Shown in pieces: positions 11,089 to 21,500 of a stretch of 64,000 nt of DNA. Origin of the DNA: Zanthoxylum bungeanum. Its lineage: Eukaryota > Streptophyta > Magnoliopsida > Sapindales > Rutaceae. Under the pieces are notes generated by a model that made no database searches, had not been told where the DNA came from, and saw only the letters and a program-made list of their open reading frames with translations. Position numbers and translations under genes: made by a program. Numbering within the stretch: position 1 is the first letter of the stretch; each line of letters starts with the position of its first letter. The stretch lies in contig SKCR01025356.1 of the NCBI GenBank assembly GCA_019454045.1, positions 248,001 to 312,000 of the forward strand. Reading direction: 5' to 3'.

Positions 11089-11982
11089 GCACTGGAATGT
11101 ATTCTATTCATGCGGAAAAATGTGGAGTCCAATCAAAGGAGGATCAAGGAGCTGGAAAAATCGTTGTCGGTGGTGAGGAATGAGTCATCAGAGTTGAAGT
11201 CCGGGCTGATTGCTTCTCAAAGGAAGGAAAGAGGACTTGAGAAATAACTGAAGGAAGTTAAAGCTGCATTAAGGTTGGAGAAAGAAACGACTGAGCTGAC
11301 AATCGATAGCTACAAAGAATGTTTCGAGAATATGAAGATAGAGAATGAATTATTGTTAGAGCAAATGGAGGACATCGCCATTGACTCCATGATGAGAAAC
11401 AGATGTGATTTGATGAGGGAATTCGTTGCTGGGAAACACGTAGACTGGAAGCCCGAGAAATGGATAAGGGAATACGAAAGGCGTGAGGCTGGGATTTATT
11501 CTTCGACGGAGGACGATGGTGAAGAGAAAGGGTTGGAGGTCGAGTCGAAGAAGGATGAGGTGGAACCAGATGCACTTGCTATTGTTGAAACAGAAGAGGT
11601 CGAAAGACAATTAGAGGGAGAAGAAGTCGTTCCGGAAGCTGTCGAGACTCAAGATGATGTTCCTGCCAAACACCCTACGGCGACCAACGAAGCACCAGAA
11701 AATGTCTAAAATTAACTTTGAATTTTTGTATGAAGTTTGAATTAATGGTTTTAACAGGAGGGCGAAAATCCTCAATTGAACAATCAAGTTTTGTATGTGT
11801 TGAATATGTCGTATGATATTCTAAGGAACGATCTTTTGATGTGTTGTACAAATGTCGACTGATATTTTAATTAACAATCTTTTATTGCAATTAGTCGAAC
11901 AACTTCTACAGATTTCTTTATTCGTTCTTAAAACTACTAACTGAAAATATAATTGCAAACAAACAAACCACAAACATAAGTG

Positions 11983-12456
11983 TTACCGGTTGAATCGCTT
12001 AAGATGCACCGCGTTCCAACTATTGCGCACGAGAGCCCCTCTCATAGTATGTAGCTTGTAGGCTCATTTCCCGACAACTTTCGTGACGAGGTAAGGGCCT
12101 TCCCAATTTGGACCCAACTTCCCGTCTCCAATTTCCTTGGTGTTCTGGAACACTCTCCGTAGGACCCAATCTCCAGCCTTGAAATTCCTACTCATGACGT
12201 TTTTTTCGAAGTATCTGGCCATCCTTTGTTGATAAGCGGCCAGTCGAATGGAAGCTCGGTCTCTTGTCTCTTCAATCGTGTCGAGATTGAAATTCATCAG
12301 TCGTTGATTGTTTTCTTCGTTGAGATATTGGTAGCGTGTTGAAGGGATGACTTCTTCAGTTGGAATGATTGCTTCCGTTCTAAATGCTAATGCGAAAGGA
12401 GTTTCACCTGTCGAAGACCTCACCGTTGTCCTGTATGACCATAACACCCCTGGTAT
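11983..12456 (-). pseudogene. Gypsy integrase C-terminal part
   Basis: Starts at the PGVLWSYRTT segment, continues through GETPFALAFRTEA, a basic AAYQQRMARYFEK segment and the GPY-type chromatin-side module with KLGPNWEGPYLV. A stop follows VVGK (12064-12066); the frame continues beyond it to a natural-looking end at 11983. It is separated from the catalytic core by a deletion and frameshift at about 12457. Downstream (11710-11982) is a non-coding gap to the antisense gene, with which it is convergent. Confidence 0.88.
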
Positions 12457-13570
12457 CCTGGCCGTTTGCTTGTGGAAAGCGTGGTGTCGAAAAGTTCAGC
12501 TTTATGCCCCAGTTCCTGCAAAAGTTTTGAAAGTGATGGCTGATGAATTGAGAGCCATTGTCAGTCACAATTTCTCTTGGTATGCCAAACCGACAAATGA
12601 TGTTTTTCCATACGAATGTTTGAACTTCTTTATCGCGTACTTTGGCGAATGCTTCGGCTTCTATCCATTTTGAGTAATAATCTGTCATAACAAGCATGTA
12701 GTCTCGTTGGCCAGTCGCGGTTGGGAGTTTTCCTACAATGTCCATTCCCCACTTCATAAAAGGCCATGGAGATATAATGGGATTTAGTCTCTCTGGTGGA
12801 AGATGAGAAACTGGTGCAAATCTCTGACATTTGTCGCACTTTTTAGTGAATTCTGTGGAATCAATTCTCACTGTCGGCCAATAATACCCCGTCGAATACG
12901 CACGAAGAGCCAAGCTCCTGGCACCAGAATGGTTCCCACACTCCCCTTCATGCAACTCTGTCAACACATGATGTGCTTCGTCGTGTGTTAGGCACTTCAA
13001 ATAAGGTCCTGTGAAAGATCTTCTTAGCAGCTGGCCGTCGAACACAACAAACCTTGCAGACTGTCTCTTGACTTTTCTGGCTTGCACTTTGTCGTCTGGA
13101 AGCGAGCCTGTTTGTAGGTACTCGACTATAGGTGTCATCCAGGTGTCGACCGAATCAACCGCTGCAACAGCTGTTTCTTCCTTCCAAATTGCCGGCCAGC
13201 ACAAATACACTACAGGAATTGTTCGTGGTTTATCACCTGCCATTGTTGATCCCAAGGTTGCCAATGCATCTGCTTGGGAATTTTCGCTTCTTGGGACTTG
13301 GGTTATGGAAAATTTCTCAAATGTCGACTGAATTTCTTTTACCTTCTGCAAGTAGGATGCCATTGCTTGACCCCTGGCGTGATAAGATCCCTCGATCTGG
13401 TTGACTATCAGCTGGGAGTCGGATTTTACTTCTATCACCATAGCTCCCAGTTCTTTAGCTAATAATAACCCTACAATCAACACCTCATATTCTGCTTCGT
13501 TGTTGGTAACTCTAAAACCGCATTTGATTGCCTGTTGCAAGGTGTCGCTGTCGGGGTAGTGATCATGATT
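12457..13570 (-). pseudogene. Archaeal-type RNase H plus integrase core
   Basis: From the N-terminus: RNase H motifs NNEAEYE, SDSQL and ADALA (the first Asp, in VDGSS, lies in the preceding segment across a frameshift near 13570). A linker follows, then the integrase zinc finger (HEGECGNHSG ... CDKC) and core with GMDIVG and TDNGSQF. The frame runs on to 12404 in a meaningless tail. The block ends at QANGQ, where the third catalytic acid (Glu) would come next; a deletion of about 27 codons removes it. The dual RNase H arrangement is a hallmark of Tat-lineage gypsy elements. Confidence 0.9.
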
Positions 13571-14525
13571 CCATGACCGCAGCCTTTCTATTGCTGGACC
13601 CGTCGACTGCTAACTTCCAAGGTATTGTCAGCTGAATGGAGTTGACCTCAGTTTCAACCGCTGCAAGGAGATCAGAGGCGAAGTCGGCCACGAAATCTGC
13701 CAGTGCTTGTGATTTGATGGCGATCCTTGGCTGGTAAGCTATGTCGTGTTCCCCAAGTTCAATTGTCAACTTCATCAATCTTCTTGACAATTCTGGTTTA
13801 TGGAGTATGCTTCTTAAAGGATACGTCGTGTACACCGTGATCGGGTATCCTTGAAAGTAAGGTCTGAGTTTTCGCGCGGCTGTGACAAGGGCGAAAATCA
13901 ATTTCTCCATCAACGGGTAGCGTGATTCTGCTCCTAACAATGCTTTGCTTACGTAGTAAACTGGTTGTTGAGTTCCTGACTTCTCTCTCACTAAGACTCC
14001 GCTAACCGCGTGTTCTGAAACTCCCAAATAGAGGTAGAGTCGCTCATTGTCGTGTGGTTTCGACAATAAGGGAGGTGTAGTGAGGTACCGCTTGAGTCCT
14101 TGCAGTGATTCCTCACAAGCAGGAGTCCATTCGAAGCTGTTTGCCTTCTTCAAAGCGGAAAAGAACAAAAAACTCTTATCTGTTGATTTGGAGATGAACC
14201 TGTTTAACGCGGCGATCCTCCCGGTCAGTCGTATGACGTCCTTCGGGCTGTAAGGAGACGGAATGTAGAGGATTGATCTAATCTGGTCTGGATTCGCTTC
14301 AATTCCCATTCGAGTGACAACGTACCCCAAGAATTTCCCTGAGGCTACACCAAACGCACACTTAATAGGATTGAGTTTCATTCCATACCTGTCCATGATG
14401 TCGAAGGCTTCCTCCAGATGTTTAAGGTGTTGCTCTGATTTGATGGATTTCACCAGCATGTCGTCTATGTAAACCTCCATTGTCTTCCCAATCTGTTCGT
14501 CGAACATCTTGTTGACCAGTCTTTA
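13571..14525 (-). pseudogene. RT C-terminal half and gypsy RNase H
   Basis: Begins near FDEQIGKTMEVYIDDMLVKS: the YIDD catalytic motif is intact. Thumb and connection follow (GRIAALNRFISKSTDKS), then the gypsy RNase H region (YLGVSEHAVSGVLVRE, SRYPLMEKL), and the start of the second RNase H with VDGSSN at the end. A frameshift near 14525 separates it from the RT fingers, and another near 13570 from the rest of the second RNase H. Confidence 0.9.
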
Positions 14526-15120
14526 GTATGTTGCTCTGACATTTTTAAGCCGAATGGCATGACCTTGTAACAAAAAATCCATCGGTTTGTGACAAAGGCT
14601 GTCTTTTCTTGATCGTCTGCATGCATGAAGATCTGGTTGTAGCCTGAATACGCATCCATGAAGCTCAATAACTCATGCCCTGCTGTTGCGTCGACCATTG
14701 AATCAATATGTGGCAGATGGAACGAATCCTTTGGACAAGCTTTGTTCAAATCCATAAAGTCGATGCAGACTCTCCACTTCCCATTCTTTTTATTCACAAC
14801 AACAACATTGGAAAGCCATTCCGGAAATTGTATTTCTTTAACTGCTTCGTTCTGTAATAACTTCTGAATCTCTTCGTCAATGATTCGGTTCCTTTCTGGG
14901 GTGAACTTTATTCTTTTCTGCCTAACTGGGGTGTGGTCTGGATCTACATGTAATTCGTGAGTAATGAACTGCGGATCAATTCCAGTCATATCTTTGTGAG
15001 ACCATGCAAAACTGTCGTGTCGTCTCTTTAAGAAATCAATTAGGTCGGCCCTTAGTTTGGGATCTAAGTCAGCTCCAACTAATGCCTTGTGATCTGTAAA
15101 CTGAGTGTGGGACACAGGAA
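14526..15120 (-). pseudogene. RT N-terminal half
   Basis: Contains LIDFLKRRHDSFAWSHKDM, PVRQKRIKFTPERN, SNVVVVNKKNGKWRVCIDF and LSFMDAYSGYNQI, the standard fingers/palm segments of Tat-type RT including the first catalytic Asp. The frame is lost after VMPFGLK near 14525. Upstream of about 15120 the reading frame continues into unrelated sequence, marking the border of the 3.6-kb insertion between protease and RT. Confidence 0.9.
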
Positions 15121-15200
15121 CTGGGCGACGCATGCTGTCCCGGGCTCGCGGCCCGGTTGGGAGTACGGAGTAGCCACGGGGGACAAAACCGGAGAATAAT

Positions 15201-15210
15201 GGAGTCGCCA
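15201..15210 (-). promoter_or_regulatory. PBS-like TGGCGACTCC
   Basis: On the minus strand TGGCGACTCC matches the start of the PBS known from Ogre/Tat-type elements; the following bases diverge from it. It supports an LTR nature for the insertion but is short. Confidence 0.4.
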
Positions 15211-15854
15211 CCCGGTGTGAACCGGAAAAATGAGATTTAAGGCTGCACTCACCCCTCGCAAGGGAAAACCTCAAACCGTTGGGTTCAGAATGGTCCCTTA
15301 CTTATGTCACTTGTAATGAAAGGATTTGTGTAATAATTTAATCAAGCTTAAGTAACACTTATTTCCAAGAGTATCATGCTTCTAAATCCATATGCACAAA
15401 AATAAAACTTACACCTGAATTTACTTATATTTCACATCTAAGATTGCATGCTTGAAAATACATCAAAGTAGCAACGAACATACAACTTCATTGGCATATT
15501 GTATTAAAAAAAAACACAAGCACACACATTAACCGCACAAGCACACATGTGAGCACTTTTCCAAGTGGTACGTGGAATTGTATCCCAAGTACAGACCGTA
15601 CTACCGTTCATTCGGAATCGGCTACGGAATTTATGTCTGGGTTTCCATCCGATATACCACGAGAAATAATACTCAAATGCTATCATGACATGGATATATA
15701 AATTGTAATACGTTAAACACATTGTACTCATACATGTGAGGAATACAGATGAATGATACCTACACAATCTTGTGTAACACAGAGAAGCAATCAGATTCAT
15801 CATACGAAGGGATAGCTACTAGGAACAATTATGTATGAAATCTGATGAAAATGA

Positions 15855-16340
15855 CTCAGTTCAGTGGGTGCGCGTTCGTGTAGCGTTCGAGAACGCGTTC
15901 GAACTGTAAACAGAAGGTTCGCGTTCGTATAGCGTTCGAGAACGCGTTCAAACGGAGCCAGACCTGATGCATGAAACACTAAGAAATGCGTGCGCGTTCG
16001 GGTAGCGTTTGAGAACGCGTACGAATGGTAAACAGAAGGTTCACGTTCGTATGGCGTTCGAGAACGTGTTCGAACGGAACCAGACCTGATGCATGATGAA
16101 AATAAGAAAATGAGTGCGCGTTCGCGTAGCGTTTGAGAACGCATTCGAACGGTAAACAGAAGGTTCATGTCGTGTGCGTTCGAGAACGCGTTCGAACAGA
16201 ACCAGACCTGATGCATAATGAAACTAAGAAATGCGTGCGTGTTCGCGTAGAGTTTGAGAATGCGTTTGAACGGTAAACAGAAGGTTCACGTTCGTGTGGC
16301 GTTCGAGAACGCGTTCGAACGGAACCAGACCTGATGCATG
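15855..16340. repeat. Tandem array, 4 x 122 bp
   Basis: CAGACCTGATGCAT recurs at 15959, 16081, 16203 and 16325, a constant 122-bp step. Each unit carries two GCGTTCGAGAACGCGTTCGA-like inverted-repeat blocks, which are CpG-rich. Frames through it are repeat artefacts. Confidence 0.92.
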
Positions 16341-16375
16341 CAACACAATCATAGACAAACAAATCCACAATGTGG

Positions 16376-16880
16376 GACCTCACGTATCCGATTGAACTCA
16401 TCTCGCATCCAATCGAGTATACACCAATCGGCGCGGCAAAGCATCGTGGTAAAGGGTTTTAACCCCTCCAAATAGGGGACCTTTCATCGCACTTACTAAG
16501 CCCATGCGCTCAATTGAATCATGCATACAAAGAATTAAAAAACAATAATATCAAACTTAGTATGCCCGATTGAACTTATCTTGCATTCAACCGAACACAC
16601 ATCAACCGGCGCGGCAAAACATCGTGGTGAAGGATTTTAATCCCTCCAAATAGGGGACCTTTCATCGCACTTACTAAGCCCATGCGCTCGATTGAATCGT
16701 GCATACAAAGAATTAAAAAACAATAATATCAAACTTAGTATGCCCGATTGAACGTATCTTGCATTCAATCGAACACACATCAACCGGCGCGGCAAATCAT
16801 CATGGTAAAGGATTTTAATCCCTCCAAATATGGGACCTTTCATCGAACTTAGCCCATGCGCTCGATTGAATCACGCATAC
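16376..16880. repeat. Tandem array, about 2.8 x 178 bp
   Basis: GGCGCGGCAAA-type anchors at about 16431, 16609 and 16787 give a 178-bp period. Each unit also contains CCTCCAAATA(G/T)GGGACCTTT. It lies next to the 122-bp array but is unrelated to it. Confidence 0.88.
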
Positions 16881-17069
16881 AAAAGTAAAATGCAGAACTC
16901 AAATGACGAAAAATAAATAAATCAAAACAATATAAGACAAAAGAAAGCGTCATTTACTCAAGCGGTACGTGGAGTTGTATCCTGAGTACAGATCATACTA
17001 CCGTCCATTCGGAATCGGCTATGAAATTTATGTCCGAGTTTCCATCCGATATACCGCGAGAGTTGACAC

Positions 17070-18745
17070 ATATTTCGTTTTATTCCAAAGCCACAACATA
17101 CCATATCTCATAATCCATGCATATTTATCTACTCAAGGGCCACAACATGCATTTCAACATAACAATCATGCAAGCAATACTCAATAAATAATACAAATAA
17201 AACAAAAAATGAATGTGGAAAATACCCTCAGGTCTAACCTTTTATGTCGACTTTCGAACTCGCGTTCCAGGGCCGTCGGAAGGGCTATCACACCGCAACT
17301 TTTTTGGTTCACTGGTTTGCATTTTACCTCGCTGTTTCGCTACTCAAGCTACTGTTTTGCCTCTTTTTTGCTGCTGTTTCCTCATGGTTTCGCTGCCGTA
17401 TTATTGGTCACTATTTTTGGCAATTAGGGGACTGTTTTGGTCTCGGTTTTAAGGTAAATCGGGGACTGTTTTAGGCCGTTTCGGGGTACAGTTTTGTTGA
17501 TCAGTTTGGGGGCTGGTTTCACGTTTGGTTTTAGTTTGTGTCTCGGTAGTTTAAGATGTTGAATGGGGGCTGTAGTCTGTGTGAGCTGCGTGAGTTCATT
17601 GATCTTAAACAACAATAGGGTAGTGACCGTTGAAGGCTGTTTGAAGGGTAAAAGATGTGCGTGAATTGTAGGTTCGCATGAAGGGGTTATGAGTCTGATT
17701 GAATGGGCAGTGTGTGTGAGGGGTTTTGTGGCTCAAGGGCTGCGTTGCTGCTGTTGTCTTTTGTGAGGGGCTGTTAAAGTTGAGTGTTAATTGCCTTTGC
17801 TAATTGAGTGAAGGCAAGGGGCGCTGAATGTTTTGAGTGCATGATTGATTTTGTGGCTAGTTGAAGGTGATGGGTTGTGTGCGGCTAGGTGGCACTAAGG
17901 CTTGATGGCCGTGTGTGTGTGTTGTGGGCTGGTGAGATACGTGAGTTAAAGAGGCAGTGGCGAGTGTTGGCTGAGGTTTTTGGGTGAAACGTGGCTACGG
18001 TTAGAGGGAGTAGTTAGGGCTTTTGGCTTGTTGTGGCAGTGGAGAGATTATGGTGGGTTATTCTTTTGTGTGTTTTTTGTGTTTTTCTGCCGTGAGGGTG
18101 TCTTAGAGAGTGTCCATTAGGGTTGCAATTAGTGTGTGTTTTATAGTTGTCCATTAGGGTTTGCATGGATAGGGATTTGATTTTGTGTTGAGCAAGGAAA
18201 GTCAAAGATTGAGGGGGGACAAATCTTCGCTAGATTAGGATTACAATATATTTAATTTGTTATGATTGATTTTTATTAGGCATGACATCTTTTTAATTTA
18301 GTATGTGATTTTGTTTAGTTAGGAAGTTAATATATTTGATTTATCTAAATTAGGTATGATTATATTTTATGTTTTATTTAATTTGGTAAATTATTTAATT
18401 AATATTTTATTTAATTGGGTTGTATTTTGAGGGCCTTGGGCGTGTAGGCCAAGTGTGATGGGCTAGGTGTTGTGTTGGTTTGGTGAGTGGTTTATTAAAA
18501 CGGAGGTCCAACAGCGAGCCCGAAGCTAAACAAGCGAGTCAAATTCGACAAAGTACCGATTTCCATCTTTTCCCTTCCGACGTCCGTTTCCCGCGGCTTC
18601 CGCGACTTAAAAGGTAGTGCCTCCAAATGAGACTCATCATCGGGATTTATATGCAAAAATGCAATGCCTACACTGAGAATGAATCTGGACCTCGTCAAGC
18701 CTCTATATATTCGGTAGAGTCAGTTCTGGAACACGAGGCCTAGTC
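17070..18745. other. G/T-rich non-coding part of the insertion
   Basis: Positions 17200-18230 are strongly G/T-rich on the plus strand with no supported gene; 18240-18420 is AT-rich. Short frames (for example 18495-18698 minus) have no recognised motif. Confidence 0.5.
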
Positions 18746-18753
18746 TGTAATTG

Positions 18754-19415
18754 CTATGTTGACTGGGTTTTCACTTTCAAAGTCGTCTGGTAGCAGCTTC
18801 TTGACGCCAATCTGTCACCTTTAATTTCTTGAACTCCCCACTTGGTAGGGAATTTTATTACCTGATGGTAGGTAGACGACACAGTCCTCATGTCGTGAAT
18901 CCAAGGTCTGCCCATGATCAGATTGTAGGCTGAAGGGCTGTCTAAGACCAAAAATGTGGTCATTCTGTTGACTCCGACAATGTAGACTGGGAGTGATATT
19001 TCCCCCATGGTGAATTTTTACTCTCGGCTAAACCCAATCAGTATTGTCGTCCGCCGGTTTACTTTATCCAGCTCGGCCCCCATGTCAGCAAAGGCACTTG
19101 CGAAAATTATATTAACTGAGGAGCCTGTGTCGACCAGTACTCGTTTGATCATAAAGTTGGTCACCTGCAAGGAAATAACTAAAGCATCATGGTGGGGATT
19201 TAAATTGTGAGAATCCTCGTCGTATGGAAACCCTATTGTCGAATCCGTGAAGACTTTTTCCACATACATCGAGGTATGTAAAGTGTTATTGGCCAGGGCC
19301 CTCGAATGTCGTTTGGCCGCTGAATATGTTTCTCCACTGAGTCCCGAGCCTCCTGAAATGACATTAACGGTGTTGTTAATTGGGGGTGGTGGGGTTGGAA
19401 TTTCTCCTTGACCAT
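18754..19415 (-). pseudogene. Gypsy aspartic protease region
   Basis: Contains the active-site segment RVLVDTGSSVNII and downstream VDRMT-like [20 protein letters not shown] (the pepsin-like fold continuation). It is split over three frames: the N-terminal linker (19415-19233), active site (19269-19018) and C-terminal half (19008-18754). It would cleave the Gag-Pol polyprotein; the breaks make it non-functional. Confidence 0.85.
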
Positions 19416-19428
19416 CTCTCTCGTCCCT

Positions 19429-20834
19429 TCACGCCAGTGTTGCCTTCCCTTTATCAGTGAGCAAATCCTTCAGGAAACCCTTGTTTAGTAGCTCCAGAAC
19501 CTCTAATCTCAAAGCCACGCATTCCGCTGTCGTATGAACATAGTCCATGTGGAACTCACACCATTTTCTGGTGTCCTTCTTTGCGAACTGTCTCTGGAGC
19601 GTGGAGGCCACTTTACTTCATTCCCCATCTTCTTAAGCACGGAGACCAGTTCCCCCGGAGAAATTGTAAAGTTGTAGTCCGGTAGCCTGGGTTTTCTTGT
19701 TGGCAGCTCCTCCCTACTTTTGTATGGCCTTTGTCGCCTGTCAATACTTGTGTAGAAAGGTCGTCGTTCCCCCCTTGGTTGGTTCCTCACTTCCTCCTGA
19801 GAGTGGATATTGCTATCGTGTCGCCTGGGAGCAGCATGCCTTCGGTCCACTCGGGCATTCGCAACATCTTCCTTTCTTTTATTTCTTTTATCTTCTTACC
19901 ATCTTATTTCTACCTGGGCCCGTGCCATGACCTGGTCCATGGTGTAGCATCGAAATTTTGCCAATTTCTTATAGAACCCACTGTCATAAAGTAGTCCGTT
20001 CCGGAAGGCTTCTACTGCTGTAGGTTGGTGGATATCCGGGACAGTAATTCTCTCTCGGTTGAATCGAGCCACGTAGATTCGCAATGACTCTCCCCTTCTC
20101 TGCTGTACAGAATTAAGGTCGTCTGAAGTCTTTTCTAATTTGCATGAACTTTCAAAGTGTTGCACGAACTTGTCGGCTAGCTCTTGGTAGGACTCGATTG
20201 ACTTGTAGGGTAGGTTAATGAACCAAGTAAGGGTAGGTCCCGCCAGAGTCTCCCCAAAGCATCTACACATTCCAGCCTCCCACTGACTTGGGGACAAGCC
20301 GGTTGACATCATCTTGTACTTGTAGTGTATGATGTGGTCGTCTGGATCGACAGACCCATCATATGGCTTCATCTCGGGTGGGCTGAATTTCCGTGGCAAA
20401 TCAACAGCAACAATTGACTCCACAAATGGGGTATCAGAAATCGCTCCGGCCCTACTTTTCCTGACTGGTAGCCTCACCCCTGGTAGTCTTGACATTATTG
20501 TTTCCTTAAATTCGATCATTTCCCTTCTGATAGAGGTGGCGATCTGTTGGGTTGGATCGATGAGAGAGATCGGCTCTTGCGAAGTAGGCTGGTGATTGTT
20601 GTTTGGCCCATCCGTCATGGGCGGGATTGTTGGATTACTTCGGTCGTCTGGATTGCTGGTTTGGCATTGAGTATTATGCTGAGGATTGGATGATAACTGC
20701 TCCATCTTTTTCTGTAGACTGTCGTTGGTGTTTCACATCGTTAGATTCTCATCTTCAAGGGCTTGCAATCGTTCTTGGAGCAAGGCAAGTTGTGCCATTA
20801 AGGGATTCGGGTTTTGTTCATTGCTTGAGGCCAT
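19429..20834 (-). pseudogene. Gypsy Gag
   Basis: The start at 20834 (MASSNEQNPNP...) is supported by the distance from the PBS and by a coiled-coil-like start. A TGA at codon 34 (20733-20735) and a TAA at 19896-19898 interrupt an otherwise continuous frame to about 19620, where a frameshift occurs. The central part (about 20300-19950) resembles the retrotransposon Gag family: PTLTWFINLPYKSIESYQEL, DKFVQHF, RGESLRIYVARFNRE. The 3' part has the CEFHxDxxHTTxEC zinc-binding-like motif typical of this group. The role is capsid formation and RNA packaging. Confidence 0.9.
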
Positions 20835-20883
20835 TTCTGACTATTTTGTTGTTGTGTCTTACTTTTACGAAATTCGCTCGTTA

Positions 20884-20901
20884 GCCCTACGGTGGGTGCC
20901 A
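20884..20901 (-). promoter_or_regulatory. Gypsy primer-binding site
   Basis: TGGCACCCACCGTAGGGC on the minus strand, three bases inside the 5' LTR. It starts with TGG, as required for pairing to a tRNA CCA end. The tRNA was not identified. Confidence 0.8.
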
Positions 20902-20904
20902 AAT

Positions 20905-21500
20905 TGTGAGAACTGATTTCGGTCGAGGTCCACAATCAAGAATGTGAGCTGAGGGGCACGAACAAACCTGCAAAACAAGAGTTAAGCGAAAGAAGAGGTT
21001 ACTGCCCACCGGTGTGGTGGAAGCCGTAGGCACTCCGACGCTCAAGTTAGCTTAAGGGTGAATAAGTTTATGATGAATGGGTTAAGGTCTATGGAATACC
21101 TCAACTACAGATTTGCTTGTCGTGAGGGCGGTGTTGGAATAGCGTATTAATGTAGAAGTAGTCTCTCCGAGAAGATCCCCTTCTATTGCTTCGTCTTCTT
21201 CTTTTATAGGTTCCCTGACGTGGGGTCCCTATTCTGCCCGTTGGAATCCTCTTCAATGATGGTTTAATTCAGGTGTTTTATGTCTGATAACTGACAATTG
21301 TATGTCTCCTCCGAAACCGTCGACTTTATAATGATATTTATAAATTCGGATCCACTTCCTGATTTTCGTAACTGGTGTCCGTTTGTCTTTCTTTATGTTA
21401 ATGAGCTTGGGCCCGTGGACCTTCTAACGGGCTCCAGATTTAGTGGTTGGCCTTGTGGTAAATGTCGATTTTATCTCTGGGCCCAATTTTGGCCCGTACA
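20905..21500 (-). repeat. Gypsy 5' LTR (596 bp)
   Basis: Pair of 6580-7187. It abuts the PBS on its inner side and GTACC on the outside. Confidence 0.95.
21201..21210 (-). promoter_or_regulatory. TATA-like box in gypsy 5' LTR
   Basis: CCTATAAAAG on the minus strand; likely promoter of the gypsy genomic RNA. Confidence 0.6.

Larger units (their letters stand above)
9493..11709 (+). pseudogene. Antisense extra ORF of Tat element, three exons
   Basis: It runs opposite to gag-pol, between integrase and the 3' LTR. Exon 1 (to 10279) encodes an acidic Ser/Glu-rich start, then a region with RFYVRPFFVGLRFSIPR and a following DHFGVAPSQLMPNAWR segment, resembling the plant Transposase_28 (putative gypsy-type) family. 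Exon 2 (10359-11035) is basic, ending in a KSRKKSRKLKKKELE stretch. Exon 3 (11089-11709) is predicted coiled coil, then a Glu/Val-rich acidic tail. The frame is the same across both introns. The ATG at 9493 is preferred over 9475 because the acidic domain starts there. In-frame stops at about 10745, 10805 and 10898 (exon 2) and 11245 (exon 3) show decay. Extra antisense ORFs in this position are known for Tat-lineage elements; the function is unknown. Confidence 0.75.
15565..17065. repeat. Pair of 100-bp direct repeats
   Basis: 15565-15665 and 16965-17065 share GGTACGTGGA(A/G)TTGTATCC, TTCGGAATCGGCTA and TTTCCATCCGATATACC. They flank the two tandem arrays, as if the arrays expanded inside a duplicated segment. 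Confidence 0.8.
15121..18745 (-). mobile_element. 3.6-kb non-coding insertion between PR and RT
   Basis: Protease coding ends near 18754 and RT coding starts near 15120; nothing between fits the polyprotein. The insert has two tandem arrays, a 100-bp direct repeat pair, a GC-rich segment near 15125-15215 and a G/T-rich stretch (17200-18230). On the minus strand TGGCGACTCC at 15201-15210 resembles the primer-binding site of Ogre/Tat-type elements, so the insert may be a long LTR plus PBS of such an element. No target duplication was found and the ends are approximate. Confidence 0.6.
6580..21500 (-). mobile_element. Tat-lineage Ty3/gypsy element, full length, nested
   Basis: A 14.9-kb element bounded by LTRs of 608 bp (6580-7187) and 596 bp (20905-21500), both TGTGAGAACTG...GTACA on the plus strand, flanked by a perfect 5-bp duplication GTACC (6575-6579 and 21501-21505). 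Coding is on the minus strand: Gag, protease, RT, gypsy RNase H, archaeal-type RNase H and integrase, the gypsy order. The second RNase H and the extra antisense gene between integrase and 3' LTR point to the Tat lineage. By eye the LTRs differ by roughly 20 substitutions plus a 12-bp indel, suggesting a moderately recent insertion. Multiple stops and frameshifts make it non-autonomous now. Confidence 0.95.

Noticed and set aside
12347..13462. Plus-strand frames over the integrase/RNase H region
   Set aside because: They are antisense shadows of the minus-strand pol; no motif of their own.
15504..16401. Minus-strand frames rich in RSGSVRTRSRT repeats
   Set aside because: They are translations of the 122-bp array; the protein repeat follows from the DNA repeat and is not evidence of a gene.
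19697..20916. Plus-strand frames over Gag
   Set aside because: They are opposite-strand shadows of Gag.
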